A stretch of 23,599 nt of DNA from an uncultured Streptococcus sp. (GTDB lineage Bacteria > Bacillota > Bacilli > Lactobacillales > Streptococcaceae): positions 1-23,599 of the forward strand of contig CAKPZX010000027.1 in assembly GCA_934215455.1 (NCBI GenBank). Reading direction: 5' to 3'. Of this stretch, positions 7,008 to 15,513 are shown one piece after another. Numbering within the stretch: position 1 is the stretch's first letter; each line of letters starts with the position of its first letter. Under the pieces are notes generated by a model. The model saw only the letters and a list, made by a program, of their open reading frames with translations, searched no databases and was not told where the DNA came from. The position numbers and the translations under genes were made by a program.

Positions 7008-8099
7008 ATGATGAAAGTTGCCATTATTGGAGCAGGGATCGTGGGATCTACTGCAGCCTATTATTTATCCAAAGAAGCACAAGTGGATGTGACCGTCTAT
7101 GACCATGGAGTCGGCCAAGCAACTAAGGCAGCGGCAGGCATTATTAGCCCTTGGTTTTCCAAACGGCGGAATAAGGCCTGGTATCGCCTGGCTCGTCTGG
7201 GAGCTGATTTCTACCAAGAATTGGTAGAAGACTTGGCTAAGGACGGAATTAAAACAGATTTTTACCAGCAGACCGGCGCCTATCTCCTCAAGAAAAATGA
7301 GGAAAAATTAGACGAACTCTATCAGTTGGCGCTGAGTCGACGAGAAGAATCTCCCTTAATCGGGGACTTGGCTATTTTGACTAAGGAAGAAGTAGCCCAG
7401 CAATTTCCTGATCTACAAGGCTTTGAGAAGCTCCTTTATGCCTCAGGTGGAGCCCATGTAGAAGGAGCTCTTCTGACAGAAACCCTTCTTCAGGCAAGTG
7501 GGGCAAAAGTGATCAAGGAAGAGGTCGCTCTCTCAGTCTCAAGTGATGGCTATCAGATTGCAGGAGAAAGCTATGACCAAGTCATCCTGGCAACAGGAGC
7601 ATGGTTGGGGCAAATGCTCGAGTCGCTTGGCTACCAAGTTGATGTCCGTCCGCAAAAGGGGCAACTGCGAGATTATCAGCTAGACCTAGATACTGCTGAT
7701 TATCCTGTGGTCATGCCTGAAGGAGAGCTGGATATCATTCCCTTCCAGGAGGGCAAGATCAGTATGGGAGCCACCCATGAGAATGAGATGGGCTTTGACC
7801 TGACAGTGGATCAGGCTTTGCTGGATCAGATGGAAACAGAAGCCCTGTCTTACTATCCAGAACTAGCTCAAGCCGAAGATATCGGGGAGCGCGTGGGAAC
7901 CCGTGCCTACACCAGTGATTTTTCACCATTTTGGGGAGCTGTTCCTGATCGAGCAGGCCTCTATGTCGCTAGTGGACTTGGTTCGTCTGGCCTCACAACA
8001 GGTCCCCTCATTGGTTGGCATCTAGCCCAACTCGTGGTAGGAGGAAAACTGCGCTTAGATCCGGCAGATTATCCAGTTGAACAATATGTGAAGAAGTAG
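7008..8099 (+). CDS. FAD-dependent amino-acid oxidoreductase (DadA/glycine oxidase type)
   Basis: The 363-residue cytoplasmic flavoprotein of the DAO superfamily has an N-terminal Rossmann dinucleotide motif in VAIIGAGIVGSTAAYYLS (GxGxxG at residues 8-13), a TKAAAGIISPW segment typical of the family after the first strand-helix unit, and a C-terminal FAD-contact motif YVASGLGSSGLTTGP. Such enzymes oxidise D-amino acids, glycine or sarcosine; the substrate cannot be read from the sequence. It lies 6 bp after the Nif3-like gene and is probably its operon partner. A second ATG at 7011 is also possible, since two in-frame ATGs are adjacent and the ribosome site AAGGGGT is close. The stop codon TAG (8097-8099) already overlaps the first bases of repeat A2. 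Confidence 0.87.
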   Translation: MMKVAIIGAGIVGSTAAYYLSKEAQVDVTVYDHGVGQATKAAAGIISPWFSKRRNKAWYRLARLGADFYQELVEDLAKDGIKTDFYQQTGAYLLKKNEEKLDELYQLALSRREESPLIGDLAILTKEEVAQQFPDLQGFEKLLYASGGAHVEGALLTETLLQASGAKVIKEEVALSVSSDGYQIAGESYDQVILATGAWLGQMLESLGYQVDVRPQKGQLRDYQLDLDTADYPVVMPEGELDIIPFQEGKISMGATHENEMGFDLTVDQALLDQMETEALSYYPELAQAEDIGERVGTRAYTSDFSPFWGAVPDRAGLYVASGLGSSGLTTGPLIGWHLAQLVVGGKLRLDPADYPVEQYVKK

Positions 8100-8271
8100 G
8101 CTGGGACAAAAGTCCTAGCCTCTCAATTTTCTTTGGATTGTCGAGCAAGACGCAGTGGTTGAGTGGGCTCTACTACGCTGATTTCATCAGCTTTTACAGC
8201 CCTACTCAACTGTGCGGAGGTGGGACGACGAAATCGAATTCTAACGAATTACCGATTTCTGTCCCACTCTC
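8098..8271 (-). repeat. Repeat family A, copy 2 (inverted)
   Basis: This is the same 174-bp element as at 3128-3301, in reverse orientation. By eye I find no difference between the two copies. Its AGGCTGGGAC end begins inside the stop codon of the FAD oxidoreductase, and its other end is followed by CTTTTTTTC, so the last hairpin plus T run can terminate that operon. An open frame of 108 codons that crosses it is an artefact of the repeat. Confidence 0.9.
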
Positions 8272-8287
8272 TTTTTTTCGAAAGATC

Positions 8288-8316
8288 TTCCGTAATTTGG
8301 CTAAAAATAGTAGAAT
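8288..8316 (+). promoter_or_regulatory. Possible promoter of the ZIP remnant
   Basis: TAGAAT at 8311-8316 with a weak TTCCGT (8288-8293) 17 nt upstream. It lies between repeat A2 and the ATG at 8352. Confidence 0.4.
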
Positions 8317-8351
8317 AGAAGAAGTGAATCATCAAGAAAATGGGAGTTGTT

Positions 8352-8634
8352 ATGAATTGGTTTCAATCGCAATCCGTGGTCATGCAGGCCTTTCTCGCAG
8401 GATTGTTTACATGGGGCTGTACCATTGTAGGGTCAGCCATCGTCTTTTTCTTCAAGCATATTAGTCGCAAGTTACTGGACATCATGATGGGATTTGCGGC
8501 AGGTGCGATGATCTTCGTGGTAGTTGAAGAGTTGATCCCAGATTCCCAGACCAACGGCAATACAGACGTTGCGACCCTCGGTCTTCATGGTTGGCTTTGT
8601 CATTATGATGATCCTAGATGTCGCTTTGGGATAA
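8352..8634 (+). pseudogene. ZIP-family metal transporter, internally deleted and frameshifted
   Basis: The first about 50 residues from the ATG at 8352 (ribosome site GGGAG at 8342-8346) match the start of a ZIP/GufA-type zinc transporter: one membrane helix, then ISRKLLDIMMGFAAG. The next residues, AMIFVVVEELIPDSQ, are what the family has near its C-terminus, so most of the protein (about 170-180 residues of a roughly 270-residue family) is missing. The join falls in TTTGCGGCAGGTG (about 8493-8505), a sequence plausible at both ends of the missing piece. After ATLGL one extra base around 8585-8586 shifts the frame; read in the next frame, MVGFVIMMILDVALG and a TAA at 8632-8634 restore the expected C-terminus. 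The helices carrying the metal-site HNxPEG and related motifs are gone, so it cannot be a functional transporter. Confidence 0.85.
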
Positions 8635-8644
8635 GGATCAGAAA

Positions 8645-8673
8645 AGGAGAGCATCAGGACAAGCTCTCTTTTT
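8645..8673 (+). terminator. Terminator of the ZIP remnant
   Basis: GAGAGC (8647-8652) pairs with GCTCTC (8663-8668) with a 10-nt loop, followed by five Ts. It sits 12 bp after the restored ZIP stop codon, which supports that stop as the original gene end. Confidence 0.75.
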
Positions 8674-8767
8674 GATTGGTATCATTGTATTTGAGAATGA
8701 AAAGATGAAGAACAATTCATCAGATTCAATTCAGAGGCAACACTTAGTTAGCGAGGAAAATCATCTT

Positions 8768-9202
8768 ATGGTAAAAACCAAGTTTAAAAAGAAAAACAAT
8801 AGAATGATGATTGTCATTGCCTTGGCTCTCCTTATGGTAGTTGGTATTTCTTTGTTTTATATGAACAAAAAATTAGAGGAGAAGAGACGCAATAAAGAGT
8901 ATGAAGTCAGCCTTGTAAGGACCTTGAAGAATTCTTACGAGGGAATTGAAGAAATTGCGATAAAAACCCCATCTTATAGCTCTACTCCTTCAGACGCATG
9001 GGGAGCTGAGGTGAAACTCACATTTGTTGACGGGACTTGCAAGAAACATGTATTAGCTTATGATAAAGATGCGAATAAAATTAAGATAGGGGTCTATCAT
9101 AATGAAGATGAGGAATTTCAGAGCTTTATGGATTCTAGGAGAGGCACGACAAAATCAAGAGTAAGGGTAAGATATTCGGATGGTTCAGAAGAGAAGCAGT
9201 GA
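8768..9202 (+). CDS. Membrane-anchored protein of unknown function
   Basis: With the ATG at 8768 the product has 144 residues: a strongly basic start (MVKTKFKKKNNR), one membrane helix at about 13-32, and an outside domain of about 110 charged residues with alternating hydrophobic positions (for example WGAEVKLTFVDGT and SRVRVRYSDGSEEKQ), suggesting a small beta-rich fold. I chose this start because GAGG at 8753-8756 lies 11 nt upstream. In-frame ATGs at 8705 and 8618 exist, but the first lacks a ribosome site and the second lies inside the ZIP remnant. I do not recognise the family. The gene sits alone between two terminators, and its promoter is not clear. Confidence 0.65.
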   Translation: MVKTKFKKKNNRMMIVIALALLMVVGISLFYMNKKLEEKRRNKEYEVSLVRTLKNSYEGIEEIAIKTPSYSSTPSDAWGAEVKLTFVDGTCKKHVLAYDKDANKIKIGVYHNEDEEFQSFMDSRRGTTKSRVRVRYSDGSEEKQ

Positions 9203-9302
9203 TCAGTGAATTAAAGGATATCAGGGAGCTTTAGTCAAAGTGCCCTATTTGAAACACGATAATGAAGATCGTTAACGAGACTATAGAACCAACAACCTGT
9301 CA

Positions 9303-9336
9303 TCACCTTGTAACACAAATGCAAGGTGACTTTTTT
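9303..9336 (+). terminator. Terminator upstream of rmlA
   Basis: TCACCTTG (9303-9310) pairs with CAAGGTGA (9322-9329), with an 11-nt loop and a run of six Ts. The rmlA promoter -35 region overlaps its 3' arm. Confidence 0.85.
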
Positions 9337-9354
9337 ATATAAACATGATAAAAT
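9326..9354 (+). promoter_or_regulatory. rmlA promoter
   Basis: GTGACT (9326-9331) and TAAAAT (9349-9354) lie 17 nt apart. The expected start is near 9361, about 27 nt before the rmlA ATG. Confidence 0.6.
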
Positions 9355-9387
9355 AAGGGTAATGACTACGTAGAAAGGCCTAACATT

Positions 9388-10257
9388 ATGAAAGGTATTA
9401 TTTTAGCAGGGGGCTCAGGAACTCGCTTGTATCCATTGACACGTGCGGCTTCTAAACAATTGATGCCCATTTATGACAAACCAATGATCTACTATCCGCT
9501 GTCAACCCTTATGTTGGCTGGGATCAAAGATATCCTGATCATCTCGACTCCTCAAGACCTTCCTCGTTTTGAAGAGCTTCTTGGAGATGGCTCTGAACTA
9601 GGAATTTCTCTCTCTTATGCAGAGCAACCAAGTCCAGATGGTTTGGCGCAAGCCTTCATCATCGGGGAAGATTTTATCGGTGACGATCACGTTGCCCTTA
9701 TCCTTGGGGACAATATCTTCCACGGAAATGGCTTAACCAAGATGTTGCAACGGGCAGAAGCCAAAGAAAAAGGAGCGACTGTCTTTGGTTACCAAGTTAA
9801 AGATCCAGAACGCTTTGGTGTGGTAGAGTTTGACGCGGATATGAACGCTGTCTCTATCGAAGAAAAGCCAGAACATCCAAAATCCAACTTTGCGGTGACA
9901 GGACTTTATTTCTATGACAATGATGTGGTAGAAATTGCCAAAAACATTAAACCAAGTCCTCGTGGAGAGCTTGAAATTACCGATGTTAACAAGGCTTATT
10001 TGGAGCGTGGAGATCTCTCTGTTGAGCTTATGGGCCGTGGTTTTGCCTGGTTGGATACAGGAACTCACGAAAGCCTCTTGCAAGCATCTCAATATATCGA
10101 AACTGTTCAACGCTTGCAAAATGTCCAAGTGGCCAACCTTGAAGAAATCGCCTATCGCATGGGCTATATCACCAAAGAACAAGTCCATGAATTAGCGCAA
10201 TCACTGAAGAAAAACGAATACGGACAATACTTGCTCCGTTTGATTGGAGAAGCTTAA
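9388..10257 (+). CDS. rmlA: Glucose-1-phosphate thymidylyltransferase
   Basis: RmlA catalyses the first step of dTDP-L-rhamnose synthesis, joining dTTP and glucose-1-phosphate to dTDP-glucose. The 289-residue protein begins with the nucleotidyltransferase signature [11 protein letters not shown] (residues 8-18), has the metal-binding Asp in LILGDNIF (Asp108), the sugar-site segment SIEEKP, and the [13 protein letters not shown] segment, all standard for RmlA. The start at 9388 follows a GAAAGG ribosome site. Its TAA overlaps the ATG of rmlC (TAATG), a tight coupling. In streptococci dTDP-rhamnose feeds rhamnose-containing cell-wall polysaccharide or capsule. Confidence 0.97.
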   Translation: MKGIILAGGSGTRLYPLTRAASKQLMPIYDKPMIYYPLSTLMLAGIKDILIISTPQDLPRFEELLGDGSELGISLSYAEQPSPDGLAQAFIIGEDFIGDDHVALILGDNIFHGNGLTKMLQRAEAKEKGATVFGYQVKDPERFGVVEFDADMNAVSIEEKPEHPKSNFAVTGLYFYDNDVVEIAKNIKPSPRGELEITDVNKAYLERGDLSVELMGRGFAWLDTGTHESLLQASQYIETVQRLQNVQVANLEEIAYRMGYITKEQVHELAQSLKKNEYGQYLLRLIGEA

Positions 10258-10850
10258 TGACGGAACAATTTTTTGATAAAGAATTAGCAGCCCGCAAAAT
10301 TGAAGCCATCCCAGGCTTGATGGAGTTTGATATTCCAGTGTGCGGGGACAACCGTGGTTGGTTTAAGGAAAACTTCCAAAAGGAAAAAATGCTTCCTCTT
10401 GGCTTCCCTGAAAGCTTCTTTGCAGAAGGTAAGTTGCAAAACAATATTTCATTCTCTCGTAAGAATGTTTTGCGTGGCTTGCATGCAGAGCCTTGGGACA
10501 AGTACATCTCTGTAGCAGATGAAGGCAAGGTTCTTGGAACTTGGGTAGACCTTCGTGAAGGCGATAGCTTTGGGAATACCTACCAAACCGTGATAGATGC
10601 TTCAAAAGGCATCTTCGTCCCTCGTGGTGTAGCCAATGGGTTCCAAGTTTTGACAGACAAAGTTGCCTATACATACTTAGTCAATGATTACTGGGCATTG
10701 GAACTCAAACCAAAATATGCTTTTGTCAACTACGCAGACCCAAGCCTAGACATCCAGTGGGAAAACTTGGAAGAAGCAGAAGTCTCAGAAGCAGACAAGA
10801 ACCACCCATTGCTCAAAGACGTCAAACCCCTAAAAGCAGAAGATTTGTAG
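10257..10850 (+). CDS. rmlC: dTDP-4-dehydrorhamnose 3,5-epimerase
   Basis: RmlC epimerises dTDP-4-keto-6-deoxyglucose at C3 and C5, the third step of dTDP-rhamnose synthesis. The 197-residue protein is a cupin of the shorter streptococcal type. The catalytic histidine lies in LRGLHAEPWDKY (His76), preceded by NRGWFKENF and followed by VPRGVANGFQVL and the YTYLVNDYW segment expected for substrate stacking. The start codon overlaps the rmlA stop by one base. After the stop comes repeat B2 (10930-11067), which separates it from rmlB, an unusual interruption of the cluster. Confidence 0.95.
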   Translation: MTEQFFDKELAARKIEAIPGLMEFDIPVCGDNRGWFKENFQKEKMLPLGFPESFFAEGKLQNNISFSRKNVLRGLHAEPWDKYISVADEGKVLGTWVDLREGDSFGNTYQTVIDASKGIFVPRGVANGFQVLTDKVAYTYLVNDYWALELKPKYAFVNYADPSLDIQWENLEEAEVSEADKNHPLLKDVKPLKAEDL

Positions 10851-10929
10851 AATATAAATCTTAAAACAATCAAGAACATCATTATATAGTTTTTAGCTTT
10901 GCTATAAACGAGCGAAGCGAGCTATGTAC

Positions 10930-11067
10930 TTAGCTTTCCGCCGTGAGAAAAGCACCTGAACCACTTTTGTTCCAGGTGCTCGGAAGTTTTGAGACACTAG
11001 GCTCAAAACTTAGTCATGGAACTTCGAAGAAGTTCGCTGACGTCCGTACTCACCTAAGGAAAGCTAA
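10930..11067 (+). repeat. Structured repeat family B, copy 2 (inside the rml cluster)
   Basis: The terminal inverted repeat TTAGCTTTCC (10930-10939)/GGAAAGCTAA (11058-11067) encloses three hairpins: GCACCT plus GAAC with GTTC plus AGGTGC (10952-10961/10969-10979, one bulge), AAGTTTTGAG/CTCAAAACTT (10984-10993/11002-11011), and a GAACTT/AAGTTC hairpin, then GCTGACGTCC and CTCACCTAAGG. The core from TTTCC to GGAAA is 128 bp, the same as copy 1. It lies between rmlC and rmlB, with no obvious gene in the 268 bp between them. Confidence 0.85.
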
Positions 11068-11100
11068 AAAAAGATTGATTTAAGGAACAATCAAAACTAA

Positions 11101-12165
<1,065 letters not shown>

Positions 12166-12170
12166 TGAAG

Positions 12171-12202
12171 AAGGTCCAAGTGGAAAATCACTTGGACTTT
12201 TT
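12171..12202 (+). terminator. Terminator of the rml cluster
   Basis: GTCCAAGTG (12174-12182) pairs with CACTTGGAC (12189-12197) around a 6-nt loop, followed by five Ts. Confidence 0.88.
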
Positions 12203-12242
12203 CAGATATTTTTCTGAAAATAAAAAATTAACCATGGATTTG

Positions 12243-12251
12243 TGGTATAAT
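12243..12251 (+). promoter_or_regulatory. Extended -10 promoter of the unknown membrane protein
   Basis: TGG followed by TATAAT (12246-12251), with no recognisable -35 box. The expected start is near 12258, about 30 nt before the gene. Confidence 0.65.
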
Positions 12252-12286
12252 ATGGTTAGTTTTTAGGATAAATCAATAAGGGGGAT

Positions 12287-13381
12287 ATGATGAATCAAAA
12301 AGATTGGGTTGAATACTTTGAAGCGGTCAATGGTCGCAAACCAAGTATGCAAGAATTTCAAGAAGCGCGTGAAAAAGGGGAGTTTGTCGTAGAGCGAAAA
12401 GAAGCGCCAGCTCCAGCAACTGAAGCGCAGGCTCCTTCTCAGGAAGCACCTGTTGCACCTAGCGCACCTCTTTCACAAGAACAGACGGGTTTTGTCCAAC
12501 CGCAGCCATCGGTGAAAACCTTGCAACCTGTTCCAAGACCGAAAAAATTGACATTTTCTTTCAATAAACAAACCCAAATTGGGGCCGCAATTGCGGGATT
12601 TGTCGCAGTGATTGCTCTTGCTTGGTTCTTTTTCTTTTCAGGTGGACCAAGTGTAGATGGTGTTTGGTTGCGAAATACGGATTCAAGTCCGGTCACCTAT
12701 GAATTAAATGGAAAGAAACAAAGAGTTAATGGTGGCGAGACCATCAAAAAGGTTCTCAAGGGCAATGAAGCGAAAAAAGAATTTAATACAGCACTTTCTT
12801 TGTTAAATGCAACTGACTTGCATTCACTTGCGGATGTCGATAAGAAATTTAACCTGAAAACGACAGAAATAGTTGTTATTAAATCTGGTGGGAACACACG
12901 CTATAATTTGCTCCAAAAAGACGGAAGCAATATTATTTTAAGAAATGATTTATTCGACTTGAAAACTTATAAGTCATACAAAGGAAACTTTGAAGATAAT
13001 TTGGTCTATCACAAGGTTGAAACACCTAAGGCCATGGTTGGAAAATGGAAGAATGTGACAGAAGGAGATAATACAACTGTTCAGATTTCAGATCACGGAA
13101 TTATTAGTGATAAGTATTTCGATAGCAAGGCTTACGCATTCTATTCTCTAGCTGATTCAGAAAAGTATGATGGAGACACGACTTCTAAAGAAGAGATCGA
13201 ACACACATTTGACGTAATTCAAGAAGCGGTGAAATCACAAGGCTATCAAGTGAAGAGTGCTAAGGAAGTCTATATACAAGCTAATTCAAATTATTGTTTC
13301 GTACCTGTCAACGGTGGAAAAAATATACTCGTCTTACGTGGTGGTAATGAATTTGCTGCTAAATTAGAAAAAGTGAAATAA
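12287..13381 (+). CDS. Single-pass membrane protein with N-terminal cytoplasmic motif, unknown function
   Basis: The product has 364 residues. The first about 35 (DWVEYFEAVNGRKPSMQEFQ...) form a compact motif that I have seen at the N-terminus of other streptococcal membrane proteins, though I cannot name it. A Pro/Ala/Gln/Glu-rich linker follows (about 39-80), then a basic stretch, one membrane helix (about 97-118), and an outside region of about 245 residues starting with DGVWLRN and later MVGKWKNVTEGDNTTVQIS, both typical of small beta-barrel or lipocalin-like folds. The topology is predicted as N-inside, C-outside. Two adjacent ATGs (12287 and 12290) exist; the AAGGGGG ribosome site favours 12290 by spacing. 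It is a single-gene unit with its own promoter and terminator. A surface sensor or envelope role is only a guess. Confidence 0.85.
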   Translation: MMNQKDWVEYFEAVNGRKPSMQEFQEAREKGEFVVERKEAPAPATEAQAPSQEAPVAPSAPLSQEQTGFVQPQPSVKTLQPVPRPKKLTFSFNKQTQIGAAIAGFVAVIALAWFFFFSGGPSVDGVWLRNTDSSPVTYELNGKKQRVNGGETIKKVLKGNEAKKEFNTALSLLNATDLHSLADVDKKFNLKTTEIVVIKSGGNTRYNLLQKDGSNIILRNDLFDLKTYKSYKGNFEDNLVYHKVETPKAMVGKWKNVTEGDNTTVQISDHGIISDKYFDSKAYAFYSLADSEKYDGDTTSKEEIEHTFDVIQEAVKSQGYQVKSAKEVYIQANSNYCFVPVNGGKNILVLRGGNEFAAKLEKVK

Positions 13382-13383
13382 TG

Positions 13384-13405
13384 AAAGGACCGCAAGGTCC
13401 TTTTT
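13384..13405 (+). terminator. Terminator after the unknown membrane protein
   Basis: AAAGGACC (13384-13391) and GGTCCTTT (13396-13403) enclose a GCAA tetraloop, and the T run continues to 13405. It begins two bases after the stop codon. Confidence 0.88.
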
Positions 13406-13452
13406 GTTTCCAAATTTCTGACTGAAAAACTATTCATGTCTAGGCAAAAATA

Positions 13453-13461
13453 TGGTAAAAT
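13453..13461 (+). promoter_or_regulatory. udk promoter (extended -10)
   Basis: TGG followed by TAAAAT (13456-13461); TTCATG at 13433-13438 is a poor -35. The predicted leader of about 55 nt contains a hairpin TCTGAGA/TCTCAGA (13474-13480/13492-13498) upstream of the GGAG ribosome site. No role is known for it. Confidence 0.6.
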
Positions 13462-13522
13462 GGATAAGATGTATCTGAGATGTCTATTTCTTCTCAGACG
13501 ACTAGAGGTAATGGAGTAGAAA

Positions 13523-14161
13523 ATGCAAAATAGACCTATTATTATTGGTGTTACTGGTGGTTCTGGTGGTGGAAAGACCAGTGTGTCTCGTGCCATTTTG
13601 GCCAATTTCCCGAATGAAAAGATTGCCATGATTGAGCATGATTCCTATTACAAGGACCAGAGTCATTTGACCTTTGAGGAGCGGATCAAGACCAACTATG
13701 ACCATCCTTTTGCCTTTGATACGGACTTGATGATTGCGCAGATCAATGAACTCTTGGAGGGTCGTCCGGTAGATATCCCAACCTATGACTATGCGGAGCA
13801 TACGCGCAGCAGCAAGACCTATCGTCAGGAACCTCAGGATGTCTTCATCGTGGAAGGGATCTTAGTCCTTGAAGACAAGCGCCTTCGGGACTTGATGGAC
13901 ATCAAGATTTTCGTTGATACGGATGATGATGTGCGGATCATTCGCCGGATCAAGCGCGATATGGAGGAGCGTGGCCGGAGTCTCGATAGTGTCATTGAGC
14001 AATACCTTGGTGTGGTAAAACCGATGTACCACCAGTTCATCGAGCCTACCAAGCGCTATGCGGATGTGATTATTCCTGAGGGCGTGACCAATACGGTTGC
14101 GATTGATTTGATCACAACCAAGATTGAGAAAATCCTCAACGAGGCGCGTGAAGGAAAATAG
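13523..14161 (+). CDS. udk: Uridine/cytidine kinase
   Basis: Udk phosphorylates uridine and cytidine to UMP and CMP with ATP or GTP in the cytoplasm, the pyrimidine salvage route. The 212-residue protein has the P-loop GGSGGGKT at residues 12-19, the EHDSYYKD segment, the substrate-contact region YDHPFAFD, and the [16 protein letters not shown] and [12 protein letters not shown] segments typical of the family. The length and start (ATG 13523, GGAG 7 nt upstream) are standard. It is flanked by its own promoter and by a long terminator hairpin, so it is probably monocistronic. Confidence 0.96.
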   Translation: MQNRPIIIGVTGGSGGGKTSVSRAILANFPNEKIAMIEHDSYYKDQSHLTFEERIKTNYDHPFAFDTDLMIAQINELLEGRPVDIPTYDYAEHTRSSKTYRQEPQDVFIVEGILVLEDKRLRDLMDIKIFVDTDDDVRIIRRIKRDMEERGRSLDSVIEQYLGVVKPMYHQFIEPTKRYADVIIPEGVTNTVAIDLITTKIEKILNEAREGK

Positions 14162-14286
14162 AAAGTTGGAGTGAGGGTAATCGATCTCCAATTCTTAGCT
14201 ATTAGATGCAATAATTGAATATCGCAGTAGTTGATTGAACTCTTCATTCGCTTAAAAAAATCGTAAGAGATTTCGATCAGCTTTGC

Positions 14287-14337
14287 GGGGGTGGTACGAT
14301 AAATGTTTCCAAACGTTTTGTACCGCTCCCTCTTTTT
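14287..14337 (+). terminator. udk terminator overlapping the next gene's leader
   Basis: GGGGGTGGTAC (14287-14297) pairs with GTACCGCTCCC (14320-14330), with two wobble pairs and further pairing in the loop (GTTTCCAAAC at its tip), then TCTTTTT. It stands only 16 nt before the ATG of the DUF1275 gene. The left arm contains TGG-TACGAT (-10-like, 14295-14300), and CTCCCT (14326-14331) can alternatively pair with AGGGAG (14341-14346) at the ribosome site. Confidence 0.75.
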
Positions 14338-14353
14338 CATAGGGAGAGTGGAA

Positions 14354-15034
14354 ATGAAAAGGGAGTTTCATTCGCGAACCAAGGCGTTCGCTTGTTTATT
14401 GACCATGTGTGCTGGTTTTTCAGATGCCTATACCTTTATCTGTCGGGGGGGAACCTTGGCGGCAGGCCAGACGGGAAATGTGGTCTTTCTATCGGTCGGC
14501 TTGATTGGTCATCAGATCTCAGATGTAGAAGTAAAGTTAGCGACCATGCTGGCCTTTATGTTGGGAATCTTTTTGATGACAGTTTTGCGTCGCTTGATTG
14601 ACAATTCAGTCTGGCGCCTCAGTACCTTGGTACCCTTTATCCTCACAACCTTGGTGACGGGATTTTTGCCAGCATCGGTAAAAAATGTCTTCATCGTGCC
14701 TTTTTTTGGCCTGAGTTTGGGAATTGTAGCGACCTCTTTTGGAGAAGTGGATGGCTATGCCTATAATCATTCCTTTATGACGGGAAATCTCAAGAAAACC
14801 ATGGTGGCTTATGGGAATTTTGTCAGAGAAAAGGAGAAGAAATTCCTTTGGGAAGCCATCTTTATGACCTGCTTGATCGGGAGCTTTGTCTTTGGTGCCA
14901 TTTTTTCGACCTATTTGATCCAGTTTTATGGGTTAGAGACCATCTGGCTGGTGTCCATCATCTTGACTATCTTTTTAATCTATCGTGCCATTCAGTATTT
15001 TGAGGTCTTTCACTTCAATCGGCGACATGAATAG
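14354..15034 (+). CDS. DUF1275 (YoaK-type) membrane protein
   Basis: The 226-residue integral membrane protein has about six hydrophobic segments and the typical start of the DUF1275/YoaK family: an early helix with CAGFSDAYTFI, then GGTLAAGQTGNVVFL. Later GEVDGYAYNHSFMTGNLKKTM gives a second copy of the same kind of motif (TGN), a feature of this family. Its function is not established. The start at 14354 is preferred because AGGGAGAG lies 7 nt upstream and the N-terminus is then typical; the longer frame back to 14303 begins inside the terminator hairpin of udk. A weak internal promoter may lie in that hairpin. The 3' side is occupied by repeats B3 and A3. Confidence 0.88.
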   Translation: MKREFHSRTKAFACLLTMCAGFSDAYTFICRGGTLAAGQTGNVVFLSVGLIGHQISDVEVKLATMLAFMLGIFLMTVLRRLIDNSVWRLSTLVPFILTTLVTGFLPASVKNVFIVPFFGLSLGIVATSFGEVDGYAYNHSFMTGNLKKTMVAYGNFVREKEKKFLWEAIFMTCLIGSFVFGAIFSTYLIQFYGLETIWLVSIILTIFLIYRAIQYFEVFHFNRRHE

Positions 15035-15050
15035 ATAAAGGTATCATAAA

Positions 15051-15189
15051 AAACTTTCCTTAGGTGAGTGCGGACGTCAGCGAACTTCTTAGAAGAAGTT
15101 CCATGACTAATTATTGAGCCTAAGGTCTCAATAATTCCGTGTGCCTGAAGCAGTTAAGCTTCAGGCACTTTTCTCACAGCGGAAAGTTT
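15051..15189 (-). repeat. Structured repeat family B, copy 3 (inverted)
   Basis: The terminal inverted repeat AAACTTTCC (15051-15059)/GGAAAGTTT (15181-15189) encloses hairpins GTGCCTGAAGC/GCTTCAGGCAC (15141-15151/15158-15168, 11 bp perfect), AATTATTGAG/CTCAATAATT (15109-15118/15127-15136, 10 bp perfect), and GAACTTCTT/AAGAAGTTC near 15081-15100. Compared with copies 1 and 2, paired bases change together. Confidence 0.85.
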
Positions 15190-15289
15190 AGTATATTCTT
15201 GATCAATTTAAATTAATGAGACCTCGGTTTTATCTCTTTGCAGAATCGCTTAAGTTATTTTACTAAAAATTAGTTTATCTATATTCCAG
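15190..15289. other. AT-rich spacer between repeats B3 and A3
   Basis: There is no open frame with a ribosome site, no clear promoter and no terminator in these about 100 bases. Together with the two repeats it makes the longest stretch without a gene in the window (15035-15520). Confidence 0.6.
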
Positions 15290-15463
15290 AGGCTGGGACA
15301 AAAGTTCTAGCCTCTCAATTATTTTTGGATTGTCGAGCAAGACGCAGTGGTTGAGTGGGCTCTACTACGCTGATTTCATCAGCTTTTACAGCCCTACTCA
15401 ACTGTGCGGAGGTGGGACGACGAAATCGAATTCTAACGAATTACCGATTTCTGTCCCACTCTC
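15290..15463 (-). repeat. Repeat family A, copy 3 (inverted)
   Basis: The 174-bp element is in the same orientation as copy 2, with three substitutions, all in the first 40 bases of the plus strand (one at 15307, two near 15322-15325). The end facing the next gene is followed by TTTTCTTTC. It is the only copy not placed directly against a stop codon. Confidence 0.9.
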
Positions 15464-15504
15464 TTTTCTTTCGCTGTTTGAAGCTTAATTTTTGGGCAAA
15501 GATT

Positions 15505-15513
15505 TGGTATAAT
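15505..15513 (+). promoter_or_regulatory. Promoter of the fRMsr-dnaX operon
   Basis: TGG followed by TATAAT (15508-15513). The gene's ATG begins at 15521, only 7 nt after the -10 box, so the predicted transcript starts at or within one base of the start codon. Confidence 0.7.

Noticed and set aside
8138..8464. 108-codon open frame after the FAD oxidoreductase
   Set aside because: More than a third of it lies in repeat A2, and it overlaps the ZIP remnant in another frame without a ribosome site.
14280..14340. T-box riboswitch before the DUF1275 gene (GGGTGGTAC resembles the T-box core)
   Set aside because: The core lacks the following ACCGCG, no stem I or specifier features are visible in the 14162-14280 region, and the gene is not an amino-acid or tRNA-ligase function. 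The match is better explained as a terminator arm.
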